From NCBI RefSeq assembly GCF_003577475.1, contig NZ_QPEP01000002.1:182516-246515 (forward strand): a stretch of DNA of 64,000 bases, in the 5' to 3' direction. Every line of letters begins with the position of its first letter. Position 1 is the first letter of the stretch. The notes under the pieces were generated by a model. The model had not been told where the DNA came from, ran no database searches, and saw only the letters and a list, made by a program, of their open reading frames with translations. This document shows, piece by piece, positions 27,844 through 36,598 of this stretch. The position numbers and the translations under genes were made by a program. The stretch comes from Salinibius halmophilus (GTDB lineage Bacteria > Pseudomonadota > Gammaproteobacteria > Pseudomonadales > Natronospirillaceae).

Positions 27844-28940
27844 TGACGCTACAGTTGGTGGCAGCAAACAGCAGCCACCTACCGGCCCTATTAGCCATTG
27901 AAGCAGAGTGCTTCAACACCGACAGGCTATCAAAGCGCAGCTTTCAACACTGGCTAAAGAGCGGCGCAGGTATTTTTTGTGTGGCGCTTTTTGAAAACCA
28001 AGTGGCTGGATATGCATTGGCAATAAAGCAGCGTGGTACCACGCTGGCACGCCTGTATTCGATCGCGGTATTACCAAGCATGCAAGGGCAAGGCATTTCT
28101 ACTGCCCTTATCAACGAGCTTGAGGCGCAGGCCGTGGATGCAGGTAGGCTTTATATGCGCTTGGAAGTGGCCAAAAAGAATACTCGCGCCATTAAGCTAT
28201 ACAAACACCTGGGCTACAGCGAGTTTGGTGAGTATCAAGATTATTACCAAGATCATGATGACGCCGTGCGGATGCAGAAAAACATCTGGCGCAGTAAGCC
28301 GCTCACCCCAATGCAAACACCCGCCTGGGTAGCCCAAACCACCGACTTCACCTGTGGCCCAGCTTCGCTGTTAATGGCGATGTCTGCCCAAAACTCGGCG
28401 AGTGAAATTAGCATTGAAGAAGAGCTCGCTATTTGGCGCACGGCCACCACCATTTTTATGACCTCCGGCCATGGTGGCACGCATCCTTTTGGTTTAGCGC
28501 TCGCGGCGGTACAAAGAGGCTTTACTGCCAGCGTTAAAGTTAGCTCAAGTGTGCCATTGTTTGTTGAAGGGGTGCGCAGCGAGCATAAAAAAGCGGTGAT
28601 GACACGTGTGCACCATCAGTTTTTGCAACAAATGAACAGCGCAGGTGTTCAGTTAGACTACAGTGCCCCCAGTATTGACTGGATTAGCGAGCAGCTCAGC
28701 AATGGTGCAAGCGTGCTCGTACTCATTAGCACTTATCAACTAGATAAACGCAAAGCACCACACTGGGTTTGTGTCACCCATATCGACGAGCATTGCATTT
28801 ATGTGCACGACCCCGATGTAGGCGATCATCAAACTCCACTTGATTGTCAGCACATGCCCATTGCTCGCAGCCGCTTTGACAGCATGAGCGCCTTTGGCCG
28901 CAATAAACTACGTACGGCCATCGCGATAAAACGGCGCTAG
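27843..28940 (+). CDS. GNAT acetyltransferase fused to C39-like cysteine peptidase
   Basis: A 365-residue two-domain protein. Residues about 1-150 are a RimI-like GNAT domain with LYSIAVLPSMQGQGISTALI (acetyl-CoA loop at 81-86) and RLEVAKKNTRAIKLYKHLGY. Residues about 160-365 are a C39/papain-like domain: catalytic C171 in DFTCGPASLLMAM, APHWVCVTHID with the likely catalytic His, and VHDPDVGD with the Asp. The pairing with a RimK-like ligase is recurrent in proteobacteria and has been proposed as a peptide- or protein-modification cassette; no substrate is known. One-base overlap with the ligase gene shows tight coupling. Confidence 0.9.
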   Translation: MTLQLVAANSSHLPALLAIEAECFNTDRLSKRSFQHWLKSGAGIFCVALFENQVAGYALAIKQRGTTLARLYSIAVLPSMQGQGISTALINELEAQAVDAGRLYMRLEVAKKNTRAIKLYKHLGYSEFGEYQDYYQDHDDAVRMQKNIWRSKPLTPMQTPAWVAQTTDFTCGPASLLMAMSAQNSASEISIEEELAIWRTATTIFMTSGHGGTHPFGLALAAVQRGFTASVKVSSSVPLFVEGVRSEHKKAVMTRVHHQFLQQMNSAGVQLDYSAPSIDWISEQLSNGASVLVLISTYQLDKRKAPHWVCVTHIDEHCIYVHDPDVGDHQTPLDCQHMPIARSRFDSMSAFGRNKLRTAIAIKRR

Positions 28941-29060
28941 GGGCAGAATTGAACTAGCTCACCCGAATAATCAACCGAACAAGCAGTATCACTCAGATCA
29001 ATGTTTAGGAGGGCATTCACATCACTGGCAAATAAACCAATACAGTTGTTCGTTGTTACC

Positions 29061-30233
29061 TTACGACTGCAAAAAGATTTTCGGTAGGTCGGTGCCGGGC
29101 ACCCCGGTGGCGGCCATCTCTATGGATAGCCATACCAGCACAGCAATTAACCCTAAATAACTCGCGCCCGTCATCACAATACCTGTATTACTCATGGGCT
29201 GATGTTTGTTACGCTCTTTTTTGCTGCTAAACAACAAATCAACCAAGCCCAAAATGCCGAAGAAACCCAACAAAGAGAAGCCAAAATAAAAAGCAGCAAC
29301 CACCAACACAGCATTCAGCGCCAGCATGGCATAGCGAGCCACATCAGACTTTAAGCTAAACACAGCCGCTTTTACCACTTGCCCACCATCGAGCGGCACA
29401 ATGGGTAACAAGTTAAAAATATTAATCAACAACCCAAGTGCTGACAGCAGGGCAAAGAACTCGTTGCCGGTTTGCAGCCATAGCAGCCAACAAACAATGG
29501 CACCCAGGGTACCAATAAATGGTCCGGCAATGGCAATTTTGAAGTCTTGCCAATTGGTTTTGGTGCGCTCACTCACCGCCACACCACCGAGGAATGGGAT
29601 CAAAAATACGCCCTTCACTTTCAAACCGGCACGGCGCATTGCCCAAATATGACCGTACTCGTGGATCAACAAGACAATAATTAACCCGATGGCAAATTCG
29701 AAACTAAATAGCCAACTCCAGCCAGCCAGCGCCGTTCCCGCAAGGGCTGCTTTCATTGCACCAGCACTTTTGAAGAGGGTAAAAACTAAGCCAACAATGG
29801 CAATATTGCTGAATTTAGAGGTTTGATTTGTCGATTGCTTTGCGTTTGGAGCATCGCTTGCTAATTCTGCTTTTTGCTTGGCTCTAGCTGATGCCTTGTT
29901 ATCTAAGTCCTGCACTCTACTTCTATGCCAAATGGGCATATTTATGTCGTAGCGCCCCATTCCAGAAAGCAATTCGACACCAAAACTCGTGACCTTATAC
30001 TCTACAAGATGAACATTTGTTTTTAGCTGCCAGTGAAAAACACAGCCGCCTTGTTGTGGGCAGTGAAAATAGAAATGGCCAGAGGTAAGCAACCGGCGTT
30101 TGCCTGCCACAGGCACACCTTCTCGCAGCAATATTTCTTTGCCAAAATCATTACAACAAAACTCATATTGATGGCCGTTGAGCTCAAATGTAGCCAGGGT
30201 ACGAAGGGTAGGAGAAAGCATAAAACAGTCCAT
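29061..30233 (-). CDS. M50 site-2-protease-type membrane metalloprotease
   Basis: A 390-residue polytopic protein. The first 120 residues are soluble (FELNGHQYEFCCNDFGKEILL), then hydrophobic helices follow. The zinc site is LLIHEYGHIWAM (HExxH on a helix) and the second part is NLLPIVPLDGGQVV (the NxxPxxPLDGG motif typical of M50). PFLGGVAVSE lies between them. Site-2 proteases cut substrates inside the membrane, for example anti-sigma factors, but no partner gene lies near. The start is the ATG at 30233 with AAGG just upstream; a second ATG 4 codons later is possible. C-terminal helices extend past the core. Confidence 0.88.
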   Translation of the reverse strand: MDCFMLSPTLRTLATFELNGHQYEFCCNDFGKEILLREGVPVAGKRRLLTSGHFYFHCPQQGGCVFHWQLKTNVHLVEYKVTSFGVELLSGMGRYDINMPIWHRSRVQDLDNKASARAKQKAELASDAPNAKQSTNQTSKFSNIAIVGLVFTLFKSAGAMKAALAGTALAGWSWLFSFEFAIGLIIVLLIHEYGHIWAMRRAGLKVKGVFLIPFLGGVAVSERTKTNWQDFKIAIAGPFIGTLGAIVCWLLWLQTGNEFFALLSALGLLINIFNLLPIVPLDGGQVVKAAVFSLKSDVARYAMLALNAVLVVAAFYFGFSLLGFFGILGLVDLLFSSKKERNKHQPMSNTGIVMTGASYLGLIAVLVWLSIEMAATGVPGTDLPKIFLQS

Positions 30234-30391
30234 TGCCTTAATTCGCGCTAATTATGATTTCATCTCGCTTGCTTATCCATTACCAACTGTTGAGTCGCTG
30301 CCCAAATGAGTGCATAAAAGATAACCTGTAGTTTTATGCGCTTTCACACCATTCAAGTGTTACTTAGGTTTGCTGCCACTCACCCAAGAAA

Positions 30392-30491
30392 TGTGCATAA
30401 AAGCGCTCAAAACTTAAAAAGCATTCAATTAATGTGCATAAATTTGCTCATATATCGAATAAATGCCTATAATTGAGCAATATTTTACACA
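30392..30491. promoter_or_regulatory. Promoter with three 18-nt operator copies
   Basis: TGTGCATAAAAGCGCTCA at 30392-30409 and TGTGCATAAATTTGCTCA at 30433-30450 are direct repeats; the segment 30474-30491 read in reverse is TGTGTAAAATATTGCTCA, so it faces the second. A promoter fits between them: TTGCTC at 30444-30449, 18 nt, TATAAT at 30468-30473. Partial copies lie at about 30309-30345. The array most likely binds the HTH protein encoded 260 bp downstream. Confidence 0.65.
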
Positions 30492-30511
30492 CTTGCTAAC
30501 AAGAGAGCCTA

Positions 30512-30753
30512 GTGAGGCAATTAACGATACAAGCACTAATTGAAGGCACTTGGAAAGACACGGCAACCCTCAAAATTGAACAGCCAAGCCACGGTCGCCG
30601 CAGCCCCTGTAAACACTGCAAGCCACTGCCAAGCAGTTACTCAACCTACCCGAGCTGCTAGCTAGGAATGGCGTACCTGAACGAATTTTAAATATGCCGG
30701 TACTGGGATACCAATACATTGAAAACAAGCTAACGCGGTGGGGGTTGCTATGA
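30512..30753 (+). pseudogene. Frameshifted small ORF upstream of an HTH gene (possible toxin remnant)
   Basis: GTG 30512 opens MRQLTIQALIEGTWKDTATL and KIEQPSHGRRSPC, but this frame ends at 30661. From 30613 another frame continues with coding-like sequence (TLQATAKQLLNLPELL, NGVPERILNMPVLGYQYIE, NKLTRWGLL) and its TGA overlaps the next ATG (ATGA). The two halves join if two bases are removed near 30610, giving about 80 residues. The arrangement, a small gene directly before an HTH gene under a repeated operator, is typical of a toxin-antitoxin pair. The opening sequence vaguely recalls HipA N termini, so it could be an internally deleted hipA; I do not recognise it with certainty. Confidence 0.5.
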
Positions 30754-31079
30754 ATGCATCTGAACGCCAAGCCATGTTAATAGAGTTGTTGACTCAACAC
30801 TTGCTCGGGCAGGCAACTCAAGGCGAACTGTTACTAAAACTACGAAAGCAGGTGCTGCGCTACAACCAAACCCAGTTCTCCGAGCTCGTCGGAATAAGTC
30901 GCAGAGCATTGTCAGATTTAGAAAACGACAAAGGCTCACCAAGCACAGCACTAATTGCCAAAGTATTTAAACCATTTGGTTTAAGGCCTGGCCTAGTGCC
31001 TATTCATCGCCAAATTGGTGAAAAAGTCGTTCGCACGGACGCATCCCAAACACTCAATGAGGGTTTACCACTCAAATAA
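30750..31079 (+). CDS. XRE-family HTH regulator (antitoxin-like)
   Basis: A 109-residue protein with a Cro/CI helix-turn-helix: LRKQVLRYNQTQFSELVGISRRALSDLENDKGSPSTALIAKVFKPFGLRPGLVP (about 31-84). The closing FGL(R/K)xGLVP phrase is common in stand-alone antitoxins of this type. ATG 30750 overlaps the stop of the frameshifted ORF before it. The operator array at 30.39-30.49 kb is the probable target. If the upstream ORF was a toxin, this is now an orphan antitoxin. A terminator lies about 85 bp downstream. Confidence 0.83.
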   Translation: MNASERQAMLIELLTQHLLGQATQGELLLKLRKQVLRYNQTQFSELVGISRRALSDLENDKGSPSTALIAKVFKPFGLRPGLVPIHRQIGEKVVRTDASQTLNEGLPLK

Positions 31080-31162
31080 ATGAGCTTAGGATTATTTACA
31101 AGGTTGGCGTTTGGATACAATGAGCATGGCTTACGACCACTCGCAAAGACCTATGAATTTCG

Positions 31163-31187
31163 CCCCAGCCAAGAGCTGGGGTTTTCT
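31163..31187 (+). terminator. Rho-independent terminator
   Basis: Perfect 7-bp GC-rich stem CCCCAGC / GCTGGGG with 5-nt loop CAAGA, then TTTTCTTT. It lies 84 bp after the HTH gene on the plus strand. Confidence 0.85.
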
Positions 31188-31251
31188 TTATCTGCCTAGC
31201 GCTAATTGATAAACCGGTTGAAGCTGCGAAAAATCAGCCACGCCATCGAGT

Positions 31252-31521
31252 TTACTCAATAAACACGCTACGTTTAAATCCCTCAAGCTCATCGCAAAGC
31301 CGGTCGATTTCATCAAGACTACGCTCGCTCCTAAGCCGTTTAGCGTAGTGAACTAAATCGGCGATGAAATTCTCACAGGTAAACTCTGACAGCTCTACTT
31401 CGTAATAGCCTCGGCCTTTGGGAATGGCTTCAACTGCTGACTTTTCGGATTTGTCATCAAAATAGCCATGTTTTAGTACTAGTTGGGCTTGTCGGTGAGT
31501 GATGGTTACTGTTCTCGTCAT
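31252..31521 (-). CDS. Small hypothetical protein
   Basis: An 89-residue charged protein, probably cytosolic (TRTVTITHRQAQLVLKHG, then ELSEFTCENFIADLVHYAKRLRSE). Predicted mixed strand then helices; no membrane segment and no motif I recognise. ATG 31521 gives a compact product; the frame is open to 31605, which would add a Ser/Lys-rich stretch without a better ribosome site. It lies beside ygiQ on the same strand but 56 bp before the ygiQ end region in the downstream direction, so it need not be co-transcribed. Codon pattern looks coding; real but unassigned. Confidence 0.5.
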   Translation of the reverse strand: MTRTVTITHRQAQLVLKHGYFDDKSEKSAVEAIPKGRGYYEVELSEFTCENFIADLVHYAKRLRSERSLDEIDRLCDELEGFKRSVFIE

Positions 31522-31661
31522 TAGCTTAGAATCTGTTTTTCGTGATTGAGGGTTTAAAGCAGGCTTGGTAATTGTTGGCAAACATGTCGCTAAAACACGC
31601 GACATGATTTGCCAATCTACACGAAGGTCGCCATTCTAAAGTTTGCCACTCCAATTAGGAG

Positions 31662-33977
31662 CTACTTCGGCTTCTTCGACTGCTGGCGTTTTTTGCTTTT
31701 CGGTTTGCTCTTTGGTTTACCGAATGGCTTGGCTTTAGCACCAGACTTGTCGGCCGAATGCGGAGCATTCGTACGACCTACGCCGCCTTTTTCATTACGC
31801 TTTTTATCACGCCCCATGTGGTCTTTGCTGCCGCGGGCCATTGGTTTGTTTGGGTCGCGACTAGATCCCCGATTACTACCTCGGGGATGACGATCGTGCG
31901 GGGCTCGGGGATGACGGCCAGTTAAATCGTCAGCATCCTCTGCTGGCACTAGGGCGTTTTTGCCATTGCCAATAAGGTGTTGTTTGCCCATGGCTTTTAG
32001 TGCATCGCGGATGGCTTCCCAGCCTTTTGGATCGTGGTAGCGCAGCAACGACTTTTGCACGGTACGCGATTTCGCATCGCGCACTGTGTTGATATTGCCC
32101 GACTTGTACGACACCTTGCCCAGTGGGTTCTTGCCGGTGTGGTACATCGCCGTGGCGATACTCATTGGCGTTGGGTAGAAGGTTTGTACTTGGTCTACCT
32201 TTAGGTCGCGCTCTTTTAGCCATAACGCTAGGTTTACCATGTCTTCGTCTTCACAGCCTGGGTGGGCGGCAATAAAGTACGGAATCAAATACTGCTTTTT
32301 GCCTGCTTCTTCAGAGAACTGATAAAACATGCGCTCGAACTCTTCGTAGCTCTCCGTGCTTGGCTTCATCATCATGCTCAGCGGTCGCTCTTCGGTATGC
32401 TCAGGGGCAATCTTTAGATAACCACCAACGTGGTGCTGCACCAACTCTTTCACATACTCAGGGTCTTTTACCGCCAAGTCGTAGCGCACACCCGACGCGA
32501 TGTTCACCGTGTGAATGCCGTCGGTTTTACGCACCTTACGGTACAGCTCAGTCGTCGCTTTTTGACTGGTGCTTAGGTTGCTACAAACCGTTGGAAACAA
32601 GCAGCTTAGGCGGCGACAGTTGGCGTGAATCTCTGGGTCGCTACAGTTGGTTTCATACATGTTAGCCGTTGGGCCACCAAGGTCCGAAAGGCTGCCAGTA
32701 AAGCCTGGCACCTTGTCGCGAATGGCTTCTACTTCACGCACAATCGAATCATGCGAGCGGCTTTGAATCACTCGCCCTTCGTGCTCGGTGATCGAGCAGA
32801 AGGTACAGCCACCATAACAACCACGCATGATGTTGACCGAGGTCTTAATCATGTCGAAAGCAGGAATCTTGGCTTTGCCATATACCGGGTGCGGAACGCG
32901 TGCGTAGGGTAAATCAAACACCCCATCCATCTCGGCTTGGGTTAGCGGAATGGCTGGCGGGTTAATCCAGATATCGCGCGTGCCGTGCTTTTGTACTAGC
33001 GAGCGCGCATTCATTGGGTTCGATTCTAAGTGCACCATGCGCGAGGTATGGGCATACAGCGCTGGGTCGTTGCGTACTTTTTCAAAACTCGGCAGGCGAA
33101 TATAGGTTTGCTCGGGCGCAGCATCTAACTCACGTTGCAGCGGTAGTGGCAAAATATGCAACGGCTGAGTGCCATCATCTTTAGCGCAGCTTTCGTACGG
33201 GTTCGAGTCGACCCAACCAGTAATATTCTGCGGCCAGTCGATACGGCTCGCGTCCACCTCGTACCAGCTATCATCTAGCTCTTCGCGCGCGTCTTTGCGT
33301 ACAACAGCCGTGCCACGAATATGCTTGAGTTGCTCAACCGGCTTACCATGCGCTAGCTGGTGACTGACCTCAACCAAAGCCCGCTCGGCATTACCATAAA
33401 GCAGGATATCGGCGTTGGCATCGGCAAGGTATGAGCCACGAACCTTGTCGGTCCAGTAATCGTAGTGCGCCGTGCGGCGCAAACTCGCTTCAATACCACC
33501 AATCACCACTGGTTTATCTGGATAAGCTTCTTTCAACTTTTGGCTATATACCAAGGTAGCGCGATCTGGCCGTTTACCACCAATGTCACCAGCGGTGTAG
33601 GCGTCGTCGTTACGCACTTTACGGTCAGCCGTATATCGGTTCACCATGGAGTCCATGTTGCCAGCCGTAACACCAAAATAAATGGTCGGCTCACCCAGTT
33701 TCATAAAGTCGTCGGTACTATGCCAATCCGGCTGGCTGATAATGCCAACCCGATAACCCTGAGCTTCGAGTAAGCGACCCACCACGGCCATACCAAAACT
33801 TGGGTGGTCAACGTAGGCGTCGCCAGTCACCAAAATAATATCGCAAGCATCCCAGCCTAGCTGATCCATTTCTTCTCGGCTCATCGGCAAAAATGGTGCC
33901 GGATCAAAGCAACTTGCCCAGTACTTTGGATACCGGAACAAATCAGGGGCTTTTTTAGGAAACTGCTTAGTGGCCAT
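31662..33977 (-). CDS. ygiQ: YgiQ family radical SAM protein
   Basis: A 771-residue radical SAM protein of unknown substrate. The N-terminal YgiQ region starts [30 protein letters not shown] and contains cobalamin-binding-like [19 protein letters not shown]. The [4Fe-4S] SAM motif is [17 protein letters not shown] (CxxxCxxC). [17 protein letters not shown] near the C-terminal part is a YgiQ hallmark. The last 90 residues are rich in Lys, Arg, Gly and Ser, a low-complexity basic tail that may bind nucleic acid. Single gene. Confidence 0.93.
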   Translation of the reverse strand: MATKQFPKKAPDLFRYPKYWASCFDPAPFLPMSREEMDQLGWDACDIILVTGDAYVDHPSFGMAVVGRLLEAQGYRVGIISQPDWHSTDDFMKLGEPTIYFGVTAGNMDSMVNRYTADRKVRNDDAYTAGDIGGKRPDRATLVYSQKLKEAYPDKPVVIGGIEASLRRTAHYDYWTDKVRGSYLADANADILLYGNAERALVEVSHQLAHGKPVEQLKHIRGTAVVRKDAREELDDSWYEVDASRIDWPQNITGWVDSNPYESCAKDDGTQPLHILPLPLQRELDAAPEQTYIRLPSFEKVRNDPALYAHTSRMVHLESNPMNARSLVQKHGTRDIWINPPAIPLTQAEMDGVFDLPYARVPHPVYGKAKIPAFDMIKTSVNIMRGCYGGCTFCSITEHEGRVIQSRSHDSIVREVEAIRDKVPGFTGSLSDLGGPTANMYETNCSDPEIHANCRRLSCLFPTVCSNLSTSQKATTELYRKVRKTDGIHTVNIASGVRYDLAVKDPEYVKELVQHHVGGYLKIAPEHTEERPLSMMMKPSTESYEEFERMFYQFSEEAGKKQYLIPYFIAAHPGCEDEDMVNLALWLKERDLKVDQVQTFYPTPMSIATAMYHTGKNPLGKVSYKSGNINTVRDAKSRTVQKSLLRYHDPKGWEAIRDALKAMGKQHLIGNGKNALVPAEDADDLTGRHPRAPHDRHPRGSNRGSSRDPNKPMARGSKDHMGRDKKRNEKGGVGRTNAPHSADKSGAKAKPFGKPKSKPKSKKRQQSKKPK

Positions 33978-34121
33978 AGGATACTCGTTATACTCTTCTG
34001 CTCTGACTGGTGCTGCGTAGCGCTACGTGCTTTCACCTATGGTGGAAACCCATGAAATTTGTCATGCTTATTCAATAGCACCAATTTATTCGCGGCATTC
34101 TACACCAAAAGGGCCAACACT

Positions 34122-34445
34122 ATGCGTAAACTATGGTTAATTCTTGCGACCATTTTAACTTTTTCGGCCTGCGCTGGAGCCCCAGCCAGCGACCGCGAAA
34201 ACCTAATGGTGACCAGCTCAGCAGTTGAGCTATATGCCACGTCTTGGTGTGGTTATTGTGCCCGCACACGCGCCTTCTTTGAGGAAAACAATATCGACTA
34301 TGTCGAGTTCGATATTGAGCAGGATGCCAATGCCCTGGATCGCTTCAAGCAAATGGGTGGCCAAGGTGTGCCATTAACTGTTATTAACAACCATATTGTT
34401 TATGGCTACAACTTGCCAGAGATTGAGCGGCAGTTAGATATTTAA
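34122..34445 (+). CDS. Lipoprotein-type glutaredoxin/UXX-star domain protein
   Basis: A 107-residue protein with a lipoprotein signal (KLWLILATILTFSAC, Cys17) followed by a compact thioredoxin fold. The active site is SWCGYC, with the cis-Pro segment GGQGVPLTVINN and a C-terminal GYNLPEIERQL. It should therefore be a membrane-tethered thiol-disulfide oxidoreductase facing the periplasm, unlike cytosolic glutaredoxins. ATG 34122 has AAGGG upstream; the frame is open from 34059 but the signal sequence fixes this start. Partner and substrate unknown. Confidence 0.86.
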   Translation: MRKLWLILATILTFSACAGAPASDRENLMVTSSAVELYATSWCGYCARTRAFFEENNIDYVEFDIEQDANALDRFKQMGGQGVPLTVINNHIVYGYNLPEIERQLDI

Positions 34446-34479
34446 CAGTCGCTGTATTTACAAACTTCTAATCTCACAA

Positions 34480-34511
34480 CTAGATGCCCGATAAAAGCAA
34501 TCGGGCATGAC
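34480..34511. repeat. Intergenic palindromic repeat, copy 2 (ATGCCCGAT stem)
   Basis: CTAG, then stem ATGCCCGAT / ATCGGGCAT with 7-nt loop AAAAGCA, then GAC. Same framework as the 17.5 kb copy with a different loop and longer stem. It lies between the convergent glutaredoxin and DUF3147 genes. Confidence 0.8.
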
Positions 34512-34536
34512 AGCTAGTTCCTATTCAACAGTATGG

Positions 34537-34887
34537 TCACCAAAGCTCAATGCCAAAGCGTCCTGCTACGAATGCGACGATGGCAAAAGAAAGCATAGTG
34601 GTGGTAGCACCTGCCGAGAGCGCCCACCAAAAACCTACTTTCGGCAGCAGCCAAGGGATGAGCAAAAACATTGGCAAGGTTGGAATAACGTACCAAAAGG
34701 TCAAACTAGCGTGCTGGCTAATTTTGTCCATTGGCTGTTTTTCGATATACATCCATAGCATGGCTAGTACTGTCACTAACGGTAAAGCAGCAATAAGCGC
34801 TCCGAGCTTATCGGAGCGTTTCACCACTTCAGAGATCAGCACAATTAGCGCTGCTGTAATGGCAAATTTGGTGATGATCCACCCCAT
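34537..34887 (-). CDS. DUF3147 family small membrane protein
   Basis: A 116-residue protein of about four hydrophobic helices (WIITKFAITAALIVLISEV, LGALIAALPLVTVLAMLWMY, FWYVIPTLPMFLLIPWLL, LSFAIVAFVAGRFGIEL). The pattern and length match DUF3147, whose function is unknown. The conserved loop is YIEKQPMDKISQHASLTFWYV. Located upstream of, and on the same strand as, nothing closely spaced; the cytochrome b561 gene ends 38 bp before its start region on the same strand, so they may be co-transcribed. Confidence 0.8.
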   Translation of the reverse strand: MGWIITKFAITAALIVLISEVVKRSDKLGALIAALPLVTVLAMLWMYIEKQPMDKISQHASLTFWYVIPTLPMFLLIPWLLPKVGFWWALSAGATTTMLSFAIVAFVAGRFGIELW

Positions 34888-34924
34888 GATCAGGCGCTCA
34901 CTTGGTTAATCTTCATAGCTGAGC

Positions 34925-35440
34925 TTAGCCTGAAGACTTAATTTTTGCTGCCAGCTTCTCTCCCAGCATGGCTTTTAGTACAGCGTCTTTTTTAATCAGA
35001 TGATGGTACATCGCCGCACCCGCATGCGCGCTCAAAATCGCTAGTACGGTAAAGGTGCTGAGCTCGTGCCAGTTGCGCCAAGTTTGGTAGCTCTGCTCAT
35101 TGGCAAACTGCGCAATATTGATAAAACCAAGCCAGTTCACCGCATTGGGTGAATAAATCGCAGCTAGTAGGCCAGTCGCAGGCACTAATATCGCGAGAGA
35201 ATACAAACTTAATTGCGCACCGGTCGCCATCAGTTTTTGCATTAGCGGCAGTTCCACATGCGGTCGTTTGTGGCGCAAAATAAAACGTTTGGCGAAGAAC
35301 AACAGCGCCAGCAATAAGCCAATGCTGCCAATGGAAGAATGCGCTGCTAAGCCAAACAGACGCTTGCCTTCACTAAGGTTTAAATTGAACTGCTGACCAG
35401 CAATCAACAAGGCTTCAGCAAAGTGCATAGTTACTGGCAT
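34925..35440 (-). CDS. Cytochrome b561-like protein lacking the usual first helix
   Basis: A 171-residue membrane protein. From about residue 25 it follows the bacterial cytochrome b561 pattern: KRLFGLAAHSSIGSIGLLLALL (second-helix histidine), LYSLAILVPATGLLAAIYS, RNWHELSTFTVLAILSAHAGAAMYHHLI (fourth-helix histidines). The first helix with its heme-ligand His is not present; an in-frame TAG lies six codons upstream of the ATG. Either this is a divergent short form or the 5' end was replaced by rearrangement. A full-length enzyme would carry electrons in the inner membrane. An ATG four codons later is an alternative start. Confidence 0.7.
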   Translation of the reverse strand: MPVTMHFAEALLIAGQQFNLNLSEGKRLFGLAAHSSIGSIGLLLALLFFAKRFILRHKRPHVELPLMQKLMATGAQLSLYSLAILVPATGLLAAIYSPNAVNWLGFINIAQFANEQSYQTWRNWHELSTFTVLAILSAHAGAAMYHHLIKKDAVLKAMLGEKLAAKIKSSG

Positions 35441-35623
35441 CTGTATAGCTATGACCTACCTGCAGGCTCAAAGTTAGCCAGCAATAGCCTGCACCCTGCC
35501 GAAGTGCAATGGCACGCCGAACTAGATGAACTCGAACAGGACGAGTCGAACTCAGACGTGAAACTGCCCGAGTTCCAACGCAAGGTTCAGTGCCATACTT
35601 ATGAGCTTTTGCTGAGCGAATAA
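35423..35623 (+). other. Possible orphan coding fragment
   Basis: A 66-codon open frame from GTG 35423 to TAA 35621 fills the gap between the cytochrome and EamA genes and overlaps both ends antisense. Its product (DLPAGSKLASNSLHPAEVQW, then HAELDELEQDESNSDVKLPE) uses common codons and reads like the end of an acidic soluble protein, but no start with a ribosome site and no family are recognised. It may be the remnant of a gene whose insertion removed the cytochrome 5' end. Confidence 0.3.
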
Positions 35624-36480
35624 CGGGTCGGACGAAACTGATAACAAGCAAAGCCCGTTAAAATCATGGTAAAAGCGGCGATCTTCCATGCATCGATTTG
35701 CTCACCATAGATCACCACACTGGCCAGCATGCCAAACACTGGCGTGAGCACGGGGAACATTGAAACCTTGCTTACGCCATATTTAAGCGTCATGCGATTC
35801 CAAACCCAGTAACCCAGCAAGGTGGTTGGATAGGCTTGGAATAAAATCGAGAACCAAACGCCTTTGTTAAACTGCGCTAGCAACTGTGCATTAAACAGAT
35901 CGGTACCAGATCTTGTGAATGCAGCAATTAATAAAACTACTGCGGCCATTGCCATGCCCCAAACACTAAAAGCAAACACATCTTTGGTACCAGATTGCTT
36001 CACAACTAGAGTCATCAAACTCCAGCTAAGCGCCGCGATTAGGGTTAACGGCAACACTGCTAATGGCACGCTACCATCTTGCACCTGCAACGCCATTAAT
36101 AAACCAACAACTGCCAGGGCCACACCGGCCCACTGTGGCCAACCGGCTTTTTCTTTTAATACAAACACTGCCAGCACTAGGCTAAATACAATGCTCATAT
36201 CGAGCAACAAACCAGCCATGCCGGCAGATAGCCCCAGCGAGATCGACCAAACCATCATGCCCCACACACCCAAGCCGAATGTCGTGCCATAGGCTAACAA
36301 CCAGCCCCAATGCACCTTTGGTCGTTTGATAAAAAAGATGATCGGCAAGGCCGCAAAGGTAAAGCGAAGCGCGGTTAATAACAGAGGGTCGAACTGATCG
36401 GCACCAATTTTGATGGCAATAAAGTTCACACCCCATAAAAACATCAGTGCAATGAGTATCAAAAAATCACGATTAGCCAT
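35599..36480 (-). CDS. EamA/DMT family exporter
   Basis: A 293-residue inner-membrane protein with ten helices in two EamA repeats: FLILIALMFLWGVNFIAIKIG with FDPLLLTALRFTFAALPI in the first, and AALSWSLMTLVVKQSG with SKVSMFPVLTPVFGMLASVVIYGE in the second. Helix-9 PVxxxxxSxxxxGE is typical. Such proteins export amino acids or related metabolites; YdfC/YedA-type relatives include O-acetylserine and cysteine exporters. GGAGG precedes the ATG. It is transcribed away from a MocR regulator, so it is probably the regulator's target. Confidence 0.9.
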   Translation of the reverse strand: MANRDFLILIALMFLWGVNFIAIKIGADQFDPLLLTALRFTFAALPIIFFIKRPKVHWGWLLAYGTTFGLGVWGMMVWSISLGLSAGMAGLLLDMSIVFSLVLAVFVLKEKAGWPQWAGVALAVVGLLMALQVQDGSVPLAVLPLTLIAALSWSLMTLVVKQSGTKDVFAFSVWGMAMAAVVLLIAAFTRSGTDLFNAQLLAQFNKGVWFSILFQAYPTTLLGYWVWNRMTLKYGVSKVSMFPVLTPVFGMLASVVIYGEQIDAWKIAAFTMILTGFACYQFRPTRYSLSKSS

Positions 36481-36525
36481 TCTGTGCCTCCTGTTGAAAA
36501 CACAGATATGATCGGCTAGCCTCTA

Positions 36526-36568
36526 TTTAGATAACAGACACATTTTTATTATATTTTTAGATAACAGA
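36526..36568. promoter_or_regulatory. Direct-repeat operator between eamA and mocR genes
   Basis: TTTAGATAACAGA occurs twice on the plus strand, at 36526-36538 and 36556-36568, exactly 30 bp apart, about three helical turns. It is centred in the 118-bp divergent gap. MocR-type regulators often bind pairs of direct repeats, so this is the likely site controlling both genes. Confidence 0.65.
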
Positions 36569-36598
36569 TTAGCTCAACAGTCCTGGAAATCAGCTAAA

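Noticed and set aside
30512-31079. Second complete hipBA module
   Set aside because: The first ORF is frameshifted and far too short for HipA, and no kinase motif is present; only a remnant is claimed.
33169-33363. A tRNA-like GGGTTCGAGTCGACCC stretch near 33.2 kb
   Set aside because: It lies inside ygiQ, and no acceptor stem or anticodon arm can be drawn around it.
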